A stretch of 64,000 nucleotides of DNA from Streptacidiphilus sp. 4-A2 (GTDB lineage Bacteria; Actinomycetota; Actinomycetes; Streptomycetales; Streptomycetaceae), in NCBI GenBank assembly GCA_014284505.1, contig JAAFYY010000001.1, forward strand, positions 5,815,845-5,879,844. Reading direction: 5' to 3'. This document shows positions 55,047 to 64,000 of the stretch, one piece after another. The position numbers and the translations under genes were made by a program. The notes under the pieces were generated by a model. It did not search any database and was not told the origin of the DNA. It saw only the letters and a list, made by a program, of their open reading frames with translations. Position 1 is the stretch's first letter, and the number at the start of each line of letters is the position of its first letter.

Positions 55047-57009
55047 GCCACAGCAACGCCGCACACAACTCCACCATCGGGATCCAGGCCGAGACCGTAC
55101 ACGACTCCACCATCTACCTCGTCCACCCGGACGCCTCGCCACAGGAGAAGTACCGGGTGGGCGTGCAACTCCTGCAGGACGGCGTCCCCAGCCGCGCCCG
55201 CGAAATGATCACGGATGCGATCGTCCACGGGTACGACGGTGCGGAGGTGCGTTTCCACTGGGTGCTCGCCATGCTCAGCGCACGCACCCACCACGACCTC
55301 AGCGCCGAAGAGGTCCAGCGGCTGCGCTACACCTCCGGGCTCGTGCAGACCTACGCCGAGGACGAGTGGAAGGAAGCCCTGCGTGTCACTTTCGACCTGC
55401 TGGCGGTACTCAGCACCGCCGACGGCGAAACCGGCCCCGTACTAAAGCAGTTGCAGGACCTGCCGCTCCGCCAGCACGACGCGATCCTCCGCCACCTCGA
55501 CCTCATGCTCACCGGAGGCCTGAAGGACGACCTGTGGGCGGAGACCCGCGAACATGCCCGGGCGGAGCGCTACGGCAACGAGCGGGCCCGGCGGGTCTGG
55601 GCCTACTTCACGCCCGCCCCCATCGGGGCGCGGGCCGTTCCACCCCGCCCGAGCACCGCTGCCGCCGCCCAGGCGGCCCTCCCGGTCCGGGTGGTCCTGT
55701 TGTCGTGGTCAGCAGCGTGCTCCTCTGGACCCTGGCGCTGATCGCTGATCCGACCCAGGCGGTCATCGAGTTACTGGTGGCGCTCGGCGCGGGCCTGACC
55801 GCGGCCCGTTGCGGTCTCCGATGGTGGGGCCGGGAGTCCCGGCCGGGCCCCGCATCCGGGCCCCGCGTCCCGCACCCGCGCGATCCCGCCTCCGCCGAGG
55901 GCGGGTTCACCAAAGGCGTCCGTCATTCGTTCGATCACTACTTCAGCGTTCGCACGCCTTACGGGTTCACCCCGGAGGCCTGGCTCGCCCACACCGTTCA
56001 GGTCCGCGGCAGCCTCGCGGCCGAGATCGCGGACCTCTACCGGGAGAGCCGGATCGGTGTGGAGCGGGTCAACTGGCTGATCCGGTACCTCGCCGAGGAC
56101 GCCCGGAACCGCCACAACGACGGCACCCTGTTCGACCAGCACGGCCGGAAGCAGACCCCAGGCAGGACGAAGGCCCTGACCGTGGCAACCCTCGCCGTTC
56201 TCGGCGCCGCGACCCTGGCCGCGTTCGGCACGGCGGTCTCGGGTGCTTCCCAGCCTCAGCCGCTGTGGGCGTTTCTGGCCGTGCTCGGTGCGGCCTGGTC
56301 CGGGCACGCAGCCGCTTCCCGGTGGTTGAAGGTCAGGCGCGAAGAGTACCGACTGATCCGCGAGACCCAGGAGTACCAGGAGCAGCTGACCGCACGACAG
56401 ATCGCCTACCAGCGCTGGCATTCGTTCCTGGATGCGACGCGCCCCAGCGAGCTGGAAATGGAGACCTGGCTCACCTGTGACAAGACCTCGTTCGTCGATG
56501 AGGCGCTCCGGCACCACCAACTCACCTGGCGCGACCTGATCACCCACACCATCCTGGTGGCCCCGGGTCCTTCCTACAAACGGGGCCGGGTCAGGGGCGG
56601 CCCCTGGCGGTACTCGCACTACGTCTTCCGCCTGTTCCTGTTCACCCAGGACGGCATCCGCGAGATCAGCTCCGAGTTCAACTTCGCCGACGCAACGCGC
56701 AGGAACGAGCAGCGGAGCAACTACCGGTTCGAGGCGCTGTCTTCCGTGCAGGTGACGGAGAACATCGACGTCGGCTACGACCTGGAGCTCGTCCTCACCA
56801 ACGGACCTGCCAGGAAGATCCGCATCAAGGACGCCGACGCCCATCAACTGGCGCCCAACGAGAACTCCCAGGAGATCTCCGAGATCAACCTCAGCGCGAC
56901 CGGCTCCACCCACACCTTCCGCCTCCTGGAGGGGATAGCGGCGGACGGGAAGATCTGGATCGAACGCCACGGCCCCGACAACCTGACGTCCTTCCAGATC
57001 GCCGGCTGA
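55043..57009 (+). CDS. membrane protein with N-terminal amyloid-like motif (one frameshift)
   Basis: The ATG overlaps the previous stop (ATGA). N-terminus MSHSNAAHNSTIGIQAETVH then DSTIYLV matches the nucleosidase motif. A helical segment follows (YRVGVQLLQDGVPSRAREMI to RHLDLMLTGGLKDDLWAETR). After an indel near 55690 come hydrophobic VVVVSSVLLWTLALIADPTQ, then GVRHSFDHYFSVRTPYGFTP, and two more membrane helices (ALTVATLAVLGAATLAAFGT, LWAFLAVLGAAWSGHAA). The 380-residue cytosolic C-terminus includes LEMETWLTCDKTSFVDEALR and ILVAPGPSYKRGRVRGGPWR. About 655 residues. I know no family for the C-terminal domain. Likely the membrane effector of the system. Confidence 0.78.
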
Positions 57010-57035
57010 TACCGAACTCGACCATAGGAACGCCT

Positions 57036-57569
57036 GTGACCTCCAAGGACGATGTCACCGAGAGCAAGATCCTGCTAGCTGAGTACGACTGCCTCAAAGA
57101 CGAACAGAAGACCCGCATAGGATTCCGCGACAACCTGCTCTACTTCACGCTCGCCGCAGCCACTGCGGTCGTGGCAGTCACCGTCCAGAGCGGACAGTCC
57201 CGACTGCTTCTCTTCGTCCCGGCGATCTGCTTGATCCTGGGCTGGACCTACCTGGTCAACGACGAGAAGATCTCGGCGATCGGCTACTACGTCCGCGACC
57301 AACTGGGCCCGCGCCTGGGGAAACTCGCCTCCGCCCACGTCACGGTGTTCGGCTGGGAGGTATACCACCGCAACGTTGCGGGCCGCACCATGCGCAAGCG
57401 GCTTCAGACCGCAGTGGACCTGTTCACATACCTGGTCCTGCCAATGGTCTGCACGACCGCGTTCTGGTGCTCTCCCACCGTTCCGCCCCTGCTCGTGCTC
57501 ACTTCTCTCGTGCAGACGCTCGCCCTGGCCGTACTGGGCTGGCAGTTCCTGCGCCGTACGGAGCGGTAG
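57036..57569 (+). CDS. small four-helix membrane protein
   Basis: 177 residues from GTG 57036 (AGGAA upstream), 26 bp after the previous stop. N-terminal cytosolic helix ESKILLAEYDCLKDEQKTRI, then NLLYFTLAAATAVVAVTVQS and LLLFVPAICLILGWTYLVND as a hairpin, a loop, and VDLFTYLVLPMVCTTAFWCS and PPLLVLTSLVQTLALAVLGW. The pattern of an acidic-start helix followed by two membrane hairpins is reminiscent of small conflict-system membrane components (SLATT-like) but the match is structural only. As the last gene of the unit it could be an additional pore or chaperone. Confidence 0.72.
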   Translation: MTSKDDVTESKILLAEYDCLKDEQKTRIGFRDNLLYFTLAAATAVVAVTVQSGQSRLLLFVPAICLILGWTYLVNDEKISAIGYYVRDQLGPRLGKLASAHVTVFGWEVYHRNVAGRTMRKRLQTAVDLFTYLVLPMVCTTAFWCSPTVPPLLVLTSLVQTLALAVLGWQFLRRTER

Positions 57570-57923
57570 TACCAACCCAGCCTGGCCAATCCTGGCGAAC
57601 GCCCTAATGCAGCCGCCGGTCCGGGCTGGAACGCCGACACGGACTTCGACCCGGTTCTGGTGAACCTCCCCTACCTTCGCGTGCCCCAACATTCCCCCCT
57701 GGCCCAGGTGGACACAACAGCACCACTTCCGGCTAGTGCGAAGTTGTTGTACAGATCACCGAACGTCAACTGCGGTGACCGCAAGTCCCGACGAAGGGTG
57801 CATCCCGGTACCGCGCCACCATCGAACCTGCCTCTGCGGTGATCGGACCGGTTCAGGGTGGACAGATTCGGGGGAAGGCCGATGACAATCGAACCTTTGC
57901 ACGAGCATGGCGGCTGAGGCACA

Positions 57924-57953
57924 GTGCTTGCCTGACCCGGGTCGGGCAAGCAC
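57924..57953 (+). terminator. long hairpin, possible terminator
   Basis: GTGCTTGCCTGACC (57924-57937) pairs with GGTCGGGCAAGCAC (57940-57953), 14 pairs with one G-T. It lacks a T-run and is 355 bp past the operon end, so it could instead be a mobile-element remnant. Confidence 0.5.
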
Positions 57954-58006
57954 CTCGACAGAAACCGCCCTCCGGCAGGAGCGGAGCACCGAGAGCGCTC
58001 GCCATG

Positions 58007-58031
58007 TAATAGACACTGTCTTACACTATTG
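58007..58031. promoter_or_regulatory. operator/promoter of the CopG-VapC pair
   Basis: AGACA-C-TGTCT (58011-58021) is a perfect palindrome nested in imperfect outer arms TAATAG and CTATTG; it overlaps the AT-rich promoter and ends four bases before the antitoxin ATG. Autorepression by a ribbon-helix-helix antitoxin is expected. Confidence 0.7.
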
Positions 58032-58034
58032 GCT

Positions 58035-58307
58035 ATGAAGCCGACCAGAGCCGGGACGACCGAGAACATCTCCGTATCCATGCCCACCGAGCTGGTCAGC
58101 GAGCTGCGCTCTCGAACCGGCCGCCGTGGGCTGTCCGGTTACATCACCGAGGCCGTCAGGCACCAGCTCGCCATGGACGGGCTCGCCGAGATCGTGGCGT
58201 CCCACGAGGAGGAACACGGCGCGCTCACGGAGCAGGAGGTCGAAGCCGCTCGTCGTGAGCTGTTCGGCGACGAGGACGCTGCGGATGTGGAACGGGGCGC
58301 TGCGTGA
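58035..58307 (+). CDS. ribbon-helix-helix (CopG-like) antitoxin
   Basis: 90 residues. The DNA-binding beta strand and helices are ENISVSMPTELVSELRSRTG then LSGYITEAVRHQLAMDGLAE, a standard RHH fold. The C-terminal acidic helix (EEHGALTEQEVEAARREL, then FGDEDAADVERG) should neutralise the toxin. ATG 58035 follows a promoter palindrome; the stop overlaps the toxin start. VapB-type antitoxin with autoregulation from 58007-58031. Confidence 0.9.
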   Translation: MKPTRAGTTENISVSMPTELVSELRSRTGRRGLSGYITEAVRHQLAMDGLAEIVASHEEEHGALTEQEVEAARRELFGDEDAADVERGAA

Positions 58308-58711
58308 AGGAGCAGCCAGCCCGCTCGCTGGTGCTGGACTCCGAGGCGCTCTCCCTACTGCTGCGCAACGACCGCAGGATGGCAGCACGCATCGAGGCAT
58401 CCCGGCAGGCTGGGGTCCCTGTCCTCGTGTCTGCGCTGACCATCGTCGAAGCTGTGCGAGGGAAGATCGATCTGGCGCGCTTGACGTGGTTGCTCTCCCG
58501 GCTACGGGTGGAACCGGTCAGCCAGGAAGACTCCTTGACCGCAGTGACGCTGCTTCAGGACGCGGGCGGACTGCACGGGCACAAGTATGCGATCGACGCC
58601 CTCGTCGCCGCGCTCGCGCTCCGCAGCCCGGCCCCCGTGATCGTTCTGACCTCCCACCGGGACGACTGGTCGAAGCTCTGCGGGAAACGCGTGATCATCA
58701 GGGAGGTGTGA
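58304..58711 (+). CDS. VapC-type PIN-domain toxin
   Basis: 135 residues from GTG 58304, overlapping the antitoxin by 4 bases. PIN acids: SLVLDSEALSLLLRND (Asp), VSALTIVEAVRGKID (Glu), GHKYAIDALVAALAL (Asp) and VLTSHRDDWSKL (Asp). A Mg2+-dependent ribonuclease toxin. It differs from the FitB-like toxin at 7016-7444 and belongs to a separate pair. It closes the putative defence region and is convergent with the decarboxylase gene. Confidence 0.9.
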   Translation: MKEQPARSLVLDSEALSLLLRNDRRMAARIEASRQAGVPVLVSALTIVEAVRGKIDLARLTWLLSRLRVEPVSQEDSLTAVTLLQDAGGLHGHKYAIDALVAALALRSPAPVIVLTSHRDDWSKLCGKRVIIREV

Positions 58712-58738
58712 GTGCCGCCGACTACTGGGTTTGCTATT

Positions 58739-60496
58739 TCACTGGCACCAGCGTCCAGGGCCAGGGCCGCTACCGCGCGGGCCAGGTGCTTGCCGGGGCT
58801 GGGGGGTGTGCAGGGTGGGGTCGGTGGCGAGGTCGGTGAGGAGGGCGTCCAGTTTGGGGCGGTCCACCGAGGACATCAGGAAGACGTGCACATAGCTGCG
58901 GCGGGTGGTCTCGTCGCCCGGGACGGTCAGGACGTCCTGTGAGGAGAGCGACCACTTGGCCACCAGTTCCGGGCTGGGCTTGCGGAACCGTACGGTGATG
59001 GCGCCGGGGGTGCGGGCGGGCCAGAGGTCGATGCCCTGCTCCAGTTCCAGCAGCCGCAGCCGCTCCTCCAGGTAGGCGGCCAGATGCTGGGAGCGGCGGA
59101 TCCGGTCCACCTGCTCCTGGTAGGAGTGGCGGGAGAGGTGGTCCCAGAGCACCAGCGGCGAGAAGCCGTTGCGGGAGCCGGCGAAGGTGGTGTCGGGGGC
59201 GCCGGTGTACTCGGGCTGGGACGGCGGGGCGACCTGGTACTTGACCTTGGTCATGTAGATGCCGCAGGGCCAGGGCGCGCCGGACCACTTGTGGCCGCTC
59301 ATGGCGATCGAGGAGACCATGTCCAGCGGCCCGTGCTGCCGGGTGGGGAGGGTGAGGCCGAAGTCGAATTCCGGGACCTCGGCGTCCGGGGTCCAGCCGA
59401 AGGCCTCGGTGTCGGCGGCGGCCATCCGCATGAACGGCGCATATCCGGCGCCGAGTGCGCCGTCCACGTGGATCCAGAAGCGTCGGCGCAGGTCGGTCAG
59501 GGGTTCGCCGGTGGCCGGGTCCTTGCCGTGGACCACCGGGCCCTGGATCATGCCGTGCCGCTCGAAGATCGGCAGCAGGCGTTCGCACACCCCGCGGACG
59601 TCGTCGTGGGCGCCCTTGAAGGTGCTGCCGAGGTTGAGGCTGACAAAGACCGGGTGCCCCTTGGCGGCGAAGAACTCCACCAGGGCGGCCAGCGCGTCGA
59701 TGTCGATCTCGCCGGTGCCGTCCCAGGAGTGGCCCGAGGGGCCGCTGCGCGAGGGCACCTCGGCGGGCCAGTCGCGCGGCTCCCCCGCGGGCCCGGACAG
59801 CGGGCACTCGCCGGGGTACTGCTCGCTGCCCACCGCGTGGAAGGTCTCGACGCCCAGCACGCAGACGGCCTTGGCGAAGGAGTAGTGGGTGTCCTCGGAG
59901 TAGAAGGCCACCGGGCGGCGGGAGTTGGGGCCCGCAAGGCCGCCGGCCCCGGCCCCAGCGGCGACCCCGTCCCAAGCCGCGCTCGACGGCCGGAGCAGCG
60001 GCTTGCCGCTCAGGTAGTCGCGGGCGTTCCAGAGGGCGTACATATTGCCCTCGGTCGAGCCCATGGAGAGCACATAGCCCCAGTAGGAGTCCGGGGCGTC
60101 GGGCCGGTGCGGCCCGTCGGCGTGCCACAGGGCGGCGTAGTAGTCCAGCACGGCGCGTTCGACGGCCTTGGTGTTGGGCTTGTAGCCGCCGCTCTGGAAC
60201 GGGTCGCCGAGGTTGTTGATGTTGTGCTGCATGAACCGGCCGAGGTCGAAGGCGCGGCTTCCGGGCTCCTGGGAGGCCTGGAATCCGAGCAGGTGCCGAC
60301 GCTTCCTGGTCAGGTACTCGTCCATCCGGTTGAGGGCGCGCAGCCGCTGCTCCTCGTCCAGCCCGCCTGCCGGTATCGCGAACTCGCGAACGTCCGGCTC
60401 GAGCAGTCCGGGCTCGAGCAGTCCGGGCTCGAGCAGTCCGGGCTCGTCGGAGCCGGTACGGGCGGGCAGGGTGTCGGTTCGGATCATGGGGGCCAT
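58739..60496 (-). CDS. PLP-dependent amino acid decarboxylase (group II)
   Basis: 585 residues, intact. Group II decarboxylase features: LGRFMQHNINNLGDPFQSGG, WGYVLSMGSTEGNMYALWNA, FWIHVDGALGAGYAPF (PLP-binding Asp) and AMSGHKWSGAPWPCGIYMTK (PLP lysine). C-terminal YVHVFLMSSVDRPKLDALL. The N-terminus has three LLEPG repeats from a 15-bp DNA repeat (60397-60441), varying region. Substrate is unclear (histidine, tyrosine, glutamate and others are possible); histidine decarboxylase-like is my best guess. The divergent Lrp/AsnC gene probably controls it. Confidence 0.87.
   Translation of the reverse strand: MAPMIRTDTLPARTGSDEPGLLEPGLLEPGLLEPDVREFAIPAGGLDEEQRLRALNRMDEYLTRKRRHLLGFQASQEPGSRAFDLGRFMQHNINNLGDPFQSGGYKPNTKAVERAVLDYYAALWHADGPHRPDAPDSYWGYVLSMGSTEGNMYALWNARDYLSGKPLLRPSSAAWDGVAAGAGAGGLAGPNSRRPVAFYSEDTHYSFAKAVCVLGVETFHAVGSEQYPGECPLSGPAGEPRDWPAEVPSRSGPSGHSWDGTGEIDIDALAALVEFFAAKGHPVFVSLNLGSTFKGAHDDVRGVCERLLPIFERHGMIQGPVVHGKDPATGEPLTDLRRRFWIHVDGALGAGYAPFMRMAAADTEAFGWTPDAEVPEFDFGLTLPTRQHGPLDMVSSIAMSGHKWSGAPWPCGIYMTKVKYQVAPPSQPEYTGAPDTTFAGSRNGFSPLVLWDHLSRHSYQEQVDRIRRSQHLAAYLEERLRLLELEQGIDLWPARTPGAITVRFRKPSPELVAKWSLSSQDVLTVPGDETTRRSYVHVFLMSSVDRPKLDALLTDLATDPTLHTPQPRQAPGPRGSGPGPGRWCQ
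60397..60441. repeat. 15-bp coding tandem repeat
   Basis: GCTCGAGCAGTCCGG three times in a row, coding for LLEPG repeats in the decarboxylase N-terminus. Copy number likely varies between strains. Confidence 0.9.
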
Positions 60497-60599
60497 GATG
60501 GAAGCTCTGACGTATCAAAGGAAATAGTTCCGCAGAATATTCGGAATGATGCGCGTGATTACTTGCATATGACCGTTCAGGGGAGCGACCCTGGGTCCC

Positions 60600-61091
60600 G
60601 TGCCGAATATTCCTCATGCCCGGCGGACGCCGCTCGACGACGTGGACCGGGCGATCCTGCGGATCCTCGCCGACGACGCCCGGATCCCGAACAACGCGCT
60701 GGCGGAGGCGGTGGGGGTGGCCCCTTCGACCTGCCTGGCCCGGGTGCGGGCGCTACGTGAGCGCGGGGTGATCCGGGCGTTCCGGGCCGAGATCGCGCCG
60801 GCCGCGATCGGGCTGCCGCTCCAGGCGATGATCTCGGTCCGGCTCCGGGCGCACACCCGGGAGCAGAACGAGAGCTTCCGGGCCTCCGCGCCGGACCTGC
60901 CCGGGGTGGTCGCGGTGTTCCACATGGCCGGGTCGGACGACTACCTGCTGCATGTCGCCCTGGCCCATCCGGACGCGCTGCGCGACTTCGTGGTGGACCA
61001 CCTGACCACGCATCCCGCGGTGGGGCAGACCCGGACCAACCTGATCTTCGAGCAGATCCCCGGACGCCGTCAGCTGACACCCGGGCCCTGA
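60600..61091 (+). CDS. Lrp/AsnC-family regulator
   Basis: 163 residues from GTG 60600. HTH: LDDVDRAILRILADDARIPN and NALAEAVGVAPSTCLARVRA; then RAM domain RAFRAEIAPAAIGLPLQAMI, PGVVAVFHMAGSDDYLLHV and QTRTNLIFEQIPGRR. Such feast/famine regulators bind an amino acid and control neighbouring metabolic genes. It is divergent from the decarboxylase with a 103-bp gap, so the decarboxylase substrate is a plausible effector. Confidence 0.93.
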   Translation: MPNIPHARRTPLDDVDRAILRILADDARIPNNALAEAVGVAPSTCLARVRALRERGVIRAFRAEIAPAAIGLPLQAMISVRLRAHTREQNESFRASAPDLPGVVAVFHMAGSDDYLLHVALAHPDALRDFVVDHLTTHPAVGQTRTNLIFEQIPGRRQLTPGP

Positions 61092-61110
61092 CCCCGTCGG
61101 CGCCCCGGGC

Positions 61111-64000
61111 TCAGCCGGAGCGGACCGCCCCGGCGCGGTCCCCGGCGGGGTGGTCGAGGGCGTCCAGGAAGGACTGGGCGGCCTCGGTCTCCGCCGTGCC
61201 CATGCGGCGGTACAGCTGCACGGCCTGGCGGATGCCGGCGCGGGCGGCGGCGTGGTCGCCCAGGAGCGCGGCGCAGCGGGCGGCGCCCTCCAGCGCCCTG
61301 GCCTCCTCCAGCGGGGTGCGCACCGCCCGGGCGAGCTCCCCGCCCGCCGGTACAGCGGCAGGGCCGCCGCGGGCCCGGCGGCCGGGCTGTCCGGGGCGAG
61401 CCAGCAGCCCAGCCGGGCCCCGGCGTCCGGGTCGTCCGGCGAGGTCGCGGCGACCAGGGCGGCGACGGCGTTGAGCACCCCGGCCTCCCCCTGCGGGTCG
61501 CCGATCTCCCGGAAGATCTCCACGGACTGCCGGAACAGCTCCGCCGCGGCCGGGTGGTCACCGGTGGTGAGGCGGACCTGGCCGAGCGAGTGCAGGACGT
61601 CGGCCTCGCCAGGACGGATGCCCAGCTCCCGGTAGATCTCCAGCGAGCGCTCGTGGAACTCGGACGCCGTCGCGCGCTCCCCGGTGGCCATCCGCACCCG
61701 GCCCAGCTCCAGGTAGGAGTACGCCTCGCCGTGCCGGTCGCCGATGCCGCGGAACATCGTCATCGCCCGTCCGTGCAGGTCGGAGGCGTCCGTGTAGGCG
61801 CCGGCGACCCGGCGCAGCCGGCCCAGGCCGGAGAGCGCGTAGGCCTCGCCCCGGCGGTTGCCCAGCTCCAGGAACATCACCAGCGCCTGCTCGTAGAGGT
61901 CGGCGGCGACCGCGAAGTCCGAGGTGAGGAAGCGCACGCTGGCCAGGTCCCAGGTGGCGTTGGCGGCGCCGACGCGGTTGTCGAGCTCGCGGAAGATCGA
62001 GAGTGCCCGCTCGAAGTAGTCCAGGCTGTCCACGTAGTCCGCGGTGATCCGGCCGACCGAGCCGAGCTCCTGGAGCACATGGGCCTCGCCGATGCGGCTG
62101 CCGTACTCCTGATAGATCGTCAGAGACCCTTGCAGCAGCCGGGTCGCGGCCGCACAGTCGCCCATCATCAGCCTGACCCGGCCGAGTTCCCATCCGGCAT
62201 TGGCCTCGCCGGCGCGCTCGCCTTCTTCCTGATAGATCGTCAGTGCCTGTTCCAGTGGCGGGAGGGCCTCCAGGGTGACCCCGGCCATCAGCCGCAGCCG
62301 CCCCGACTCGCACAGCGCGTTGGCCTCGGCGACCCGGTCCCCGTGCTCCCGGGCCAGGCCCACGGCGGTGCGGTGCAGCGCCGCCGCCTGCGACCAGGGG
62401 CCCTCCATCTGTAGGAAGGCACCGAGGGCGGAGGTGAGCGCGAGCACCCGCTCCGGGTGGCGGCGCGGGTCGAGCTGGGTGGTGGCGGCGATCAGGTTGT
62501 CCCGCTCCAGCCGCATCCAGGCCATCGCCGTCGCCTGGTCGGCCACCTCGGGCGCAGCCACCGGCGGCCGGGCCACCGTGCGCAGGCCGGGCCGGTGCCT
62601 GCGGGCCAGGCAGCAGTCGGCGGTGTCGGCGGTGAACTGGTAGTAGTCGAGCAGCCGCAGCCGCGCGGCCTCGCGCTCCGCGGCCGGGTCCTCGGCCACC
62701 AGGCCCTGCGCGCGCAGCCGCACCAGGTCGTGGAACCGGTAGCGTCCGGGCGTGTGCTGGGTGAGCAGGCTGTGGTCCAGCAGGGACTCCAGCATCCGCT
62801 CGGCGGTGCGCCGGTCGGTCCCGGCCAGGTTGGCGGCGGCGTAGGCGTCGAAGTCCGCACCGGGGACCAGGGCCAGCAGCCGGAACAGCCGCTGCTCGGT
62901 GTCCAGCAGCTCCTGGTAGGAGAGGTCGAGCACCGCCGTCAGATTGCGTTCCTCGTCGCTGAGGTAGTCCAGGCGGCTGTGCTCGTCCCGTAGTTGGGCG
63001 ACCACGTCCTGGACCCGGAGCGAACGGTGGTGGCGCAGCCGGGCCCCGGCGATGCGCACGGCCAGCGGCAGGCAGCCGCAGAGCGCGACCAGTTCGCTGA
63101 CGGCCGCGGAGCCCTCGGGGATCCGGCCGGGACCGGCGACCTTCTGCAGCAGGGTGGCGGCCTCCTCCTCGGACAGCAGGCCCAGGCTGAGGGTGTTGGC
63201 GTCGTCCAGGCCCACCAGCCTGCGGCGGCTGGTGATCAGCACCAGGCAGCCGGGCGTGCCCGGCAGCAGCGGGCGGACCTGGGCCGCGCCCACGGCGTTG
63301 TCCAGCAGCACCAGGGTCCTGGTCCCGGCCAGCCGCTCGCGGTAGAACGCGGCGCGCTCGCCGAGGTCGTGCGGGATGAGCTGCTGCGGGACGCCGAGCG
63401 AGCGCAGCAGCCGGTCCAGCGCGTCACCGGCGGTCAGCGGCGCGACGCCGGGGGTGTGGCCGCGCAGGTCGACGAAGAGCTGGCCGTCGGGGAAGCAGCC
63501 GCGCACCGAGTGGGCAGCGTGGATCGCCAGGGCGGACTTGCCGACCCCGGCCATGCCGTCGATCGCGCTGACCACGACCATCCCGGAGGCGCTGCCCGCA
63601 GGGGCCGCGTGCGCGAGCCGGCCGAGCTCCGCCAGCTCCCGGGTCCGCCCGGTGAACACCCGGCTGTCGGCAGGCAGCTGGTAGCGGGAACCGGTGTGCG
63701 GAACGGATTCGGGACGGCCGGCCGCGGCCGTGCCGGTGCCGGTGGCAATACCGGTGGCAATACCCGTGGCGATACCCGTGGCGGCGGCAAGGCCGGCAGC
63801 GGCACCGGTCGCGGCGAGGCCGCCCGCCCCGGGACCGGTCGCCGCGGCGCCGGGCGCGGTCGTCACGGCGGGCCGGTACCGGCGGCCTGGCCGGTGTTCG
63901 TGGTGCCGCCGCCGGTCTCGCGCGGGCCGGGGGCGGCCAGCTGTCGGATCCGCGTCCAGGATCCGCCGGTGCAGTGCGGCCAGCGGCGGGGAGGGTTCCA
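61111..64000 (-). CDS. SARP/AfsR-like NB-ARC and TPR regulator, 3' part (frameshifts)
   Basis: The gene enters from beyond 64000. The sequence at the window end reads PLAALHRRILDADP, the close of a bacterial transcriptional activation (BTAD) domain. After an indel near 63880 come SRVFTGRTRELAELGRLAHA and the NB-ARC ATPase: IDGMAGVGKSALAIHAAHSV (P-loop), RTLVLLDNAVGAAQVRPLLP and LITSRRRLVGLD. C-terminally about nine tetratricopeptide repeats of ELGRVRLMTGD-type run from about 62450 to 61500. A last indel near 61345 leads to LDALDHPAGDRAGAVRSG, stop 61111. Pathway-specific or global activator; target genes may lie outside the window. Confidence 0.85.

Larger units (their letters stand above)
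57570..58034. other. intergenic region, no gene seen
   Basis: 465 bp between the membrane-protein operon and the toxin-antitoxin pair. AT-richer than the average of the window. A long hairpin (57924-57953) and the antitoxin operator (58007-58031) are the only features I can support. Confidence 0.55.

Noticed and set aside
60753..61110. Extension of the NB-ARC/TPR protein past 61111 over the Lrp gene
   Set aside because: Produced by one indel near 61345; the restored frame ends at 61111 with a normal TPR end, and the Lrp gene on the other strand is clearly real.

Overview
The window is very GC-rich (mostly G or C at third codon positions), with GTG and TTG starts, a WhiB-family protein, a SARP-type regulator, DasR-like and TetR-type operators and a gene order (xseA/xseB, nitroreductase, DUF4245, glpX, wblI, DUF1707, fumarases, phoH, isoprenyl transferase) that I recall from Streptomyces chromosomes. 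It is best read as core chromosome of a Streptomycetaceae member with several inserted accessory blocks. A striking property is that roughly half of the genes, including conserved housekeeping ones (fumA, fumC, alaA, phoH, oxyR), carry single-base indels, mostly one base lost from a G or C run. Some sit in compensating pairs that garble a short segment (pckG, the aldo/keto reductase). I treat these as probable sequence errors and annotate the restored genes, not pseudogenes.

Layout. 1-7000: DNA repair (end of xseA, xseB), nitroreductase, glpX, wblI, DUF1707 protein, class I fumarase. 7000-10670: accessory DNA. A VapBC-type toxin-antitoxin pair lies between two copies of the fumarase 3' end. 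It is followed by a glyoxalase-fold gene, a tRNA-like sequence, and an HTH / PPC / NUDIX operon with a degenerate second copy. 10686-12800: class II fumarase and a membrane protein. 13157-16011: a deoxyribosyltransferase-like gene, a LuxR regulator and a small secreted peptide with a repeated DIVWN motif.

17186-25049: a compact biosynthetic cluster. It has a carrier protein, an AcpS-type phosphopantetheinyl transferase, an amino acid:carrier protein ligase (class II aminoacyl-tRNA synthetase relative), an AurF-type di-iron oxygenase, an O-methyltransferase, an MFS exporter, an alpha/beta hydrolase, a divergent TetR regulator with two near-identical operators, and an IS701-like transposase homologue that appears to have lost its first catalytic Asp. 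The simplest model is that an amino acid is loaded on the carrier, N-oxidised while tethered, methylated or released, and exported.

25109-36847: pirin, OxyR with AhpC/AhpD (peroxide defence), AI-2E transporter family protein, a lytic transglycosylase-like protein, PhoH, isoprenyl transferase, aldo/keto reductase and a chitinase behind a DasR-like operator. 36960-40633: a D-amino acid module (RidA, DSD1-type PLP enzyme, N-acyl-D-amino acid amidohydrolase) around a regulatory region with 16-bp iteron-like repeats. 40575-50827: GH5 hydrolase, two membrane or Ala-rich proteins, alaA, pckG, a hemolysin III-family protein, and a DHA2 exporter with its TetR.

50876-58711: a thioredoxin-fold YyaL-type protein, then a four-gene block that looks like an immune or conflict system. 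It comprises an NrtR-like NUDIX regulator, a nucleoside phosphorylase-fold protein and a large membrane protein that share an amyloid/RHIM-like AHNST-x-GI-x-A motif, and a small membrane protein. A second toxin-antitoxin pair follows. 58739-64000: a PLP decarboxylase with a divergent Lrp/AsnC regulator and the 3' part of a SARP/NB-ARC/TPR regulator that runs off the window.
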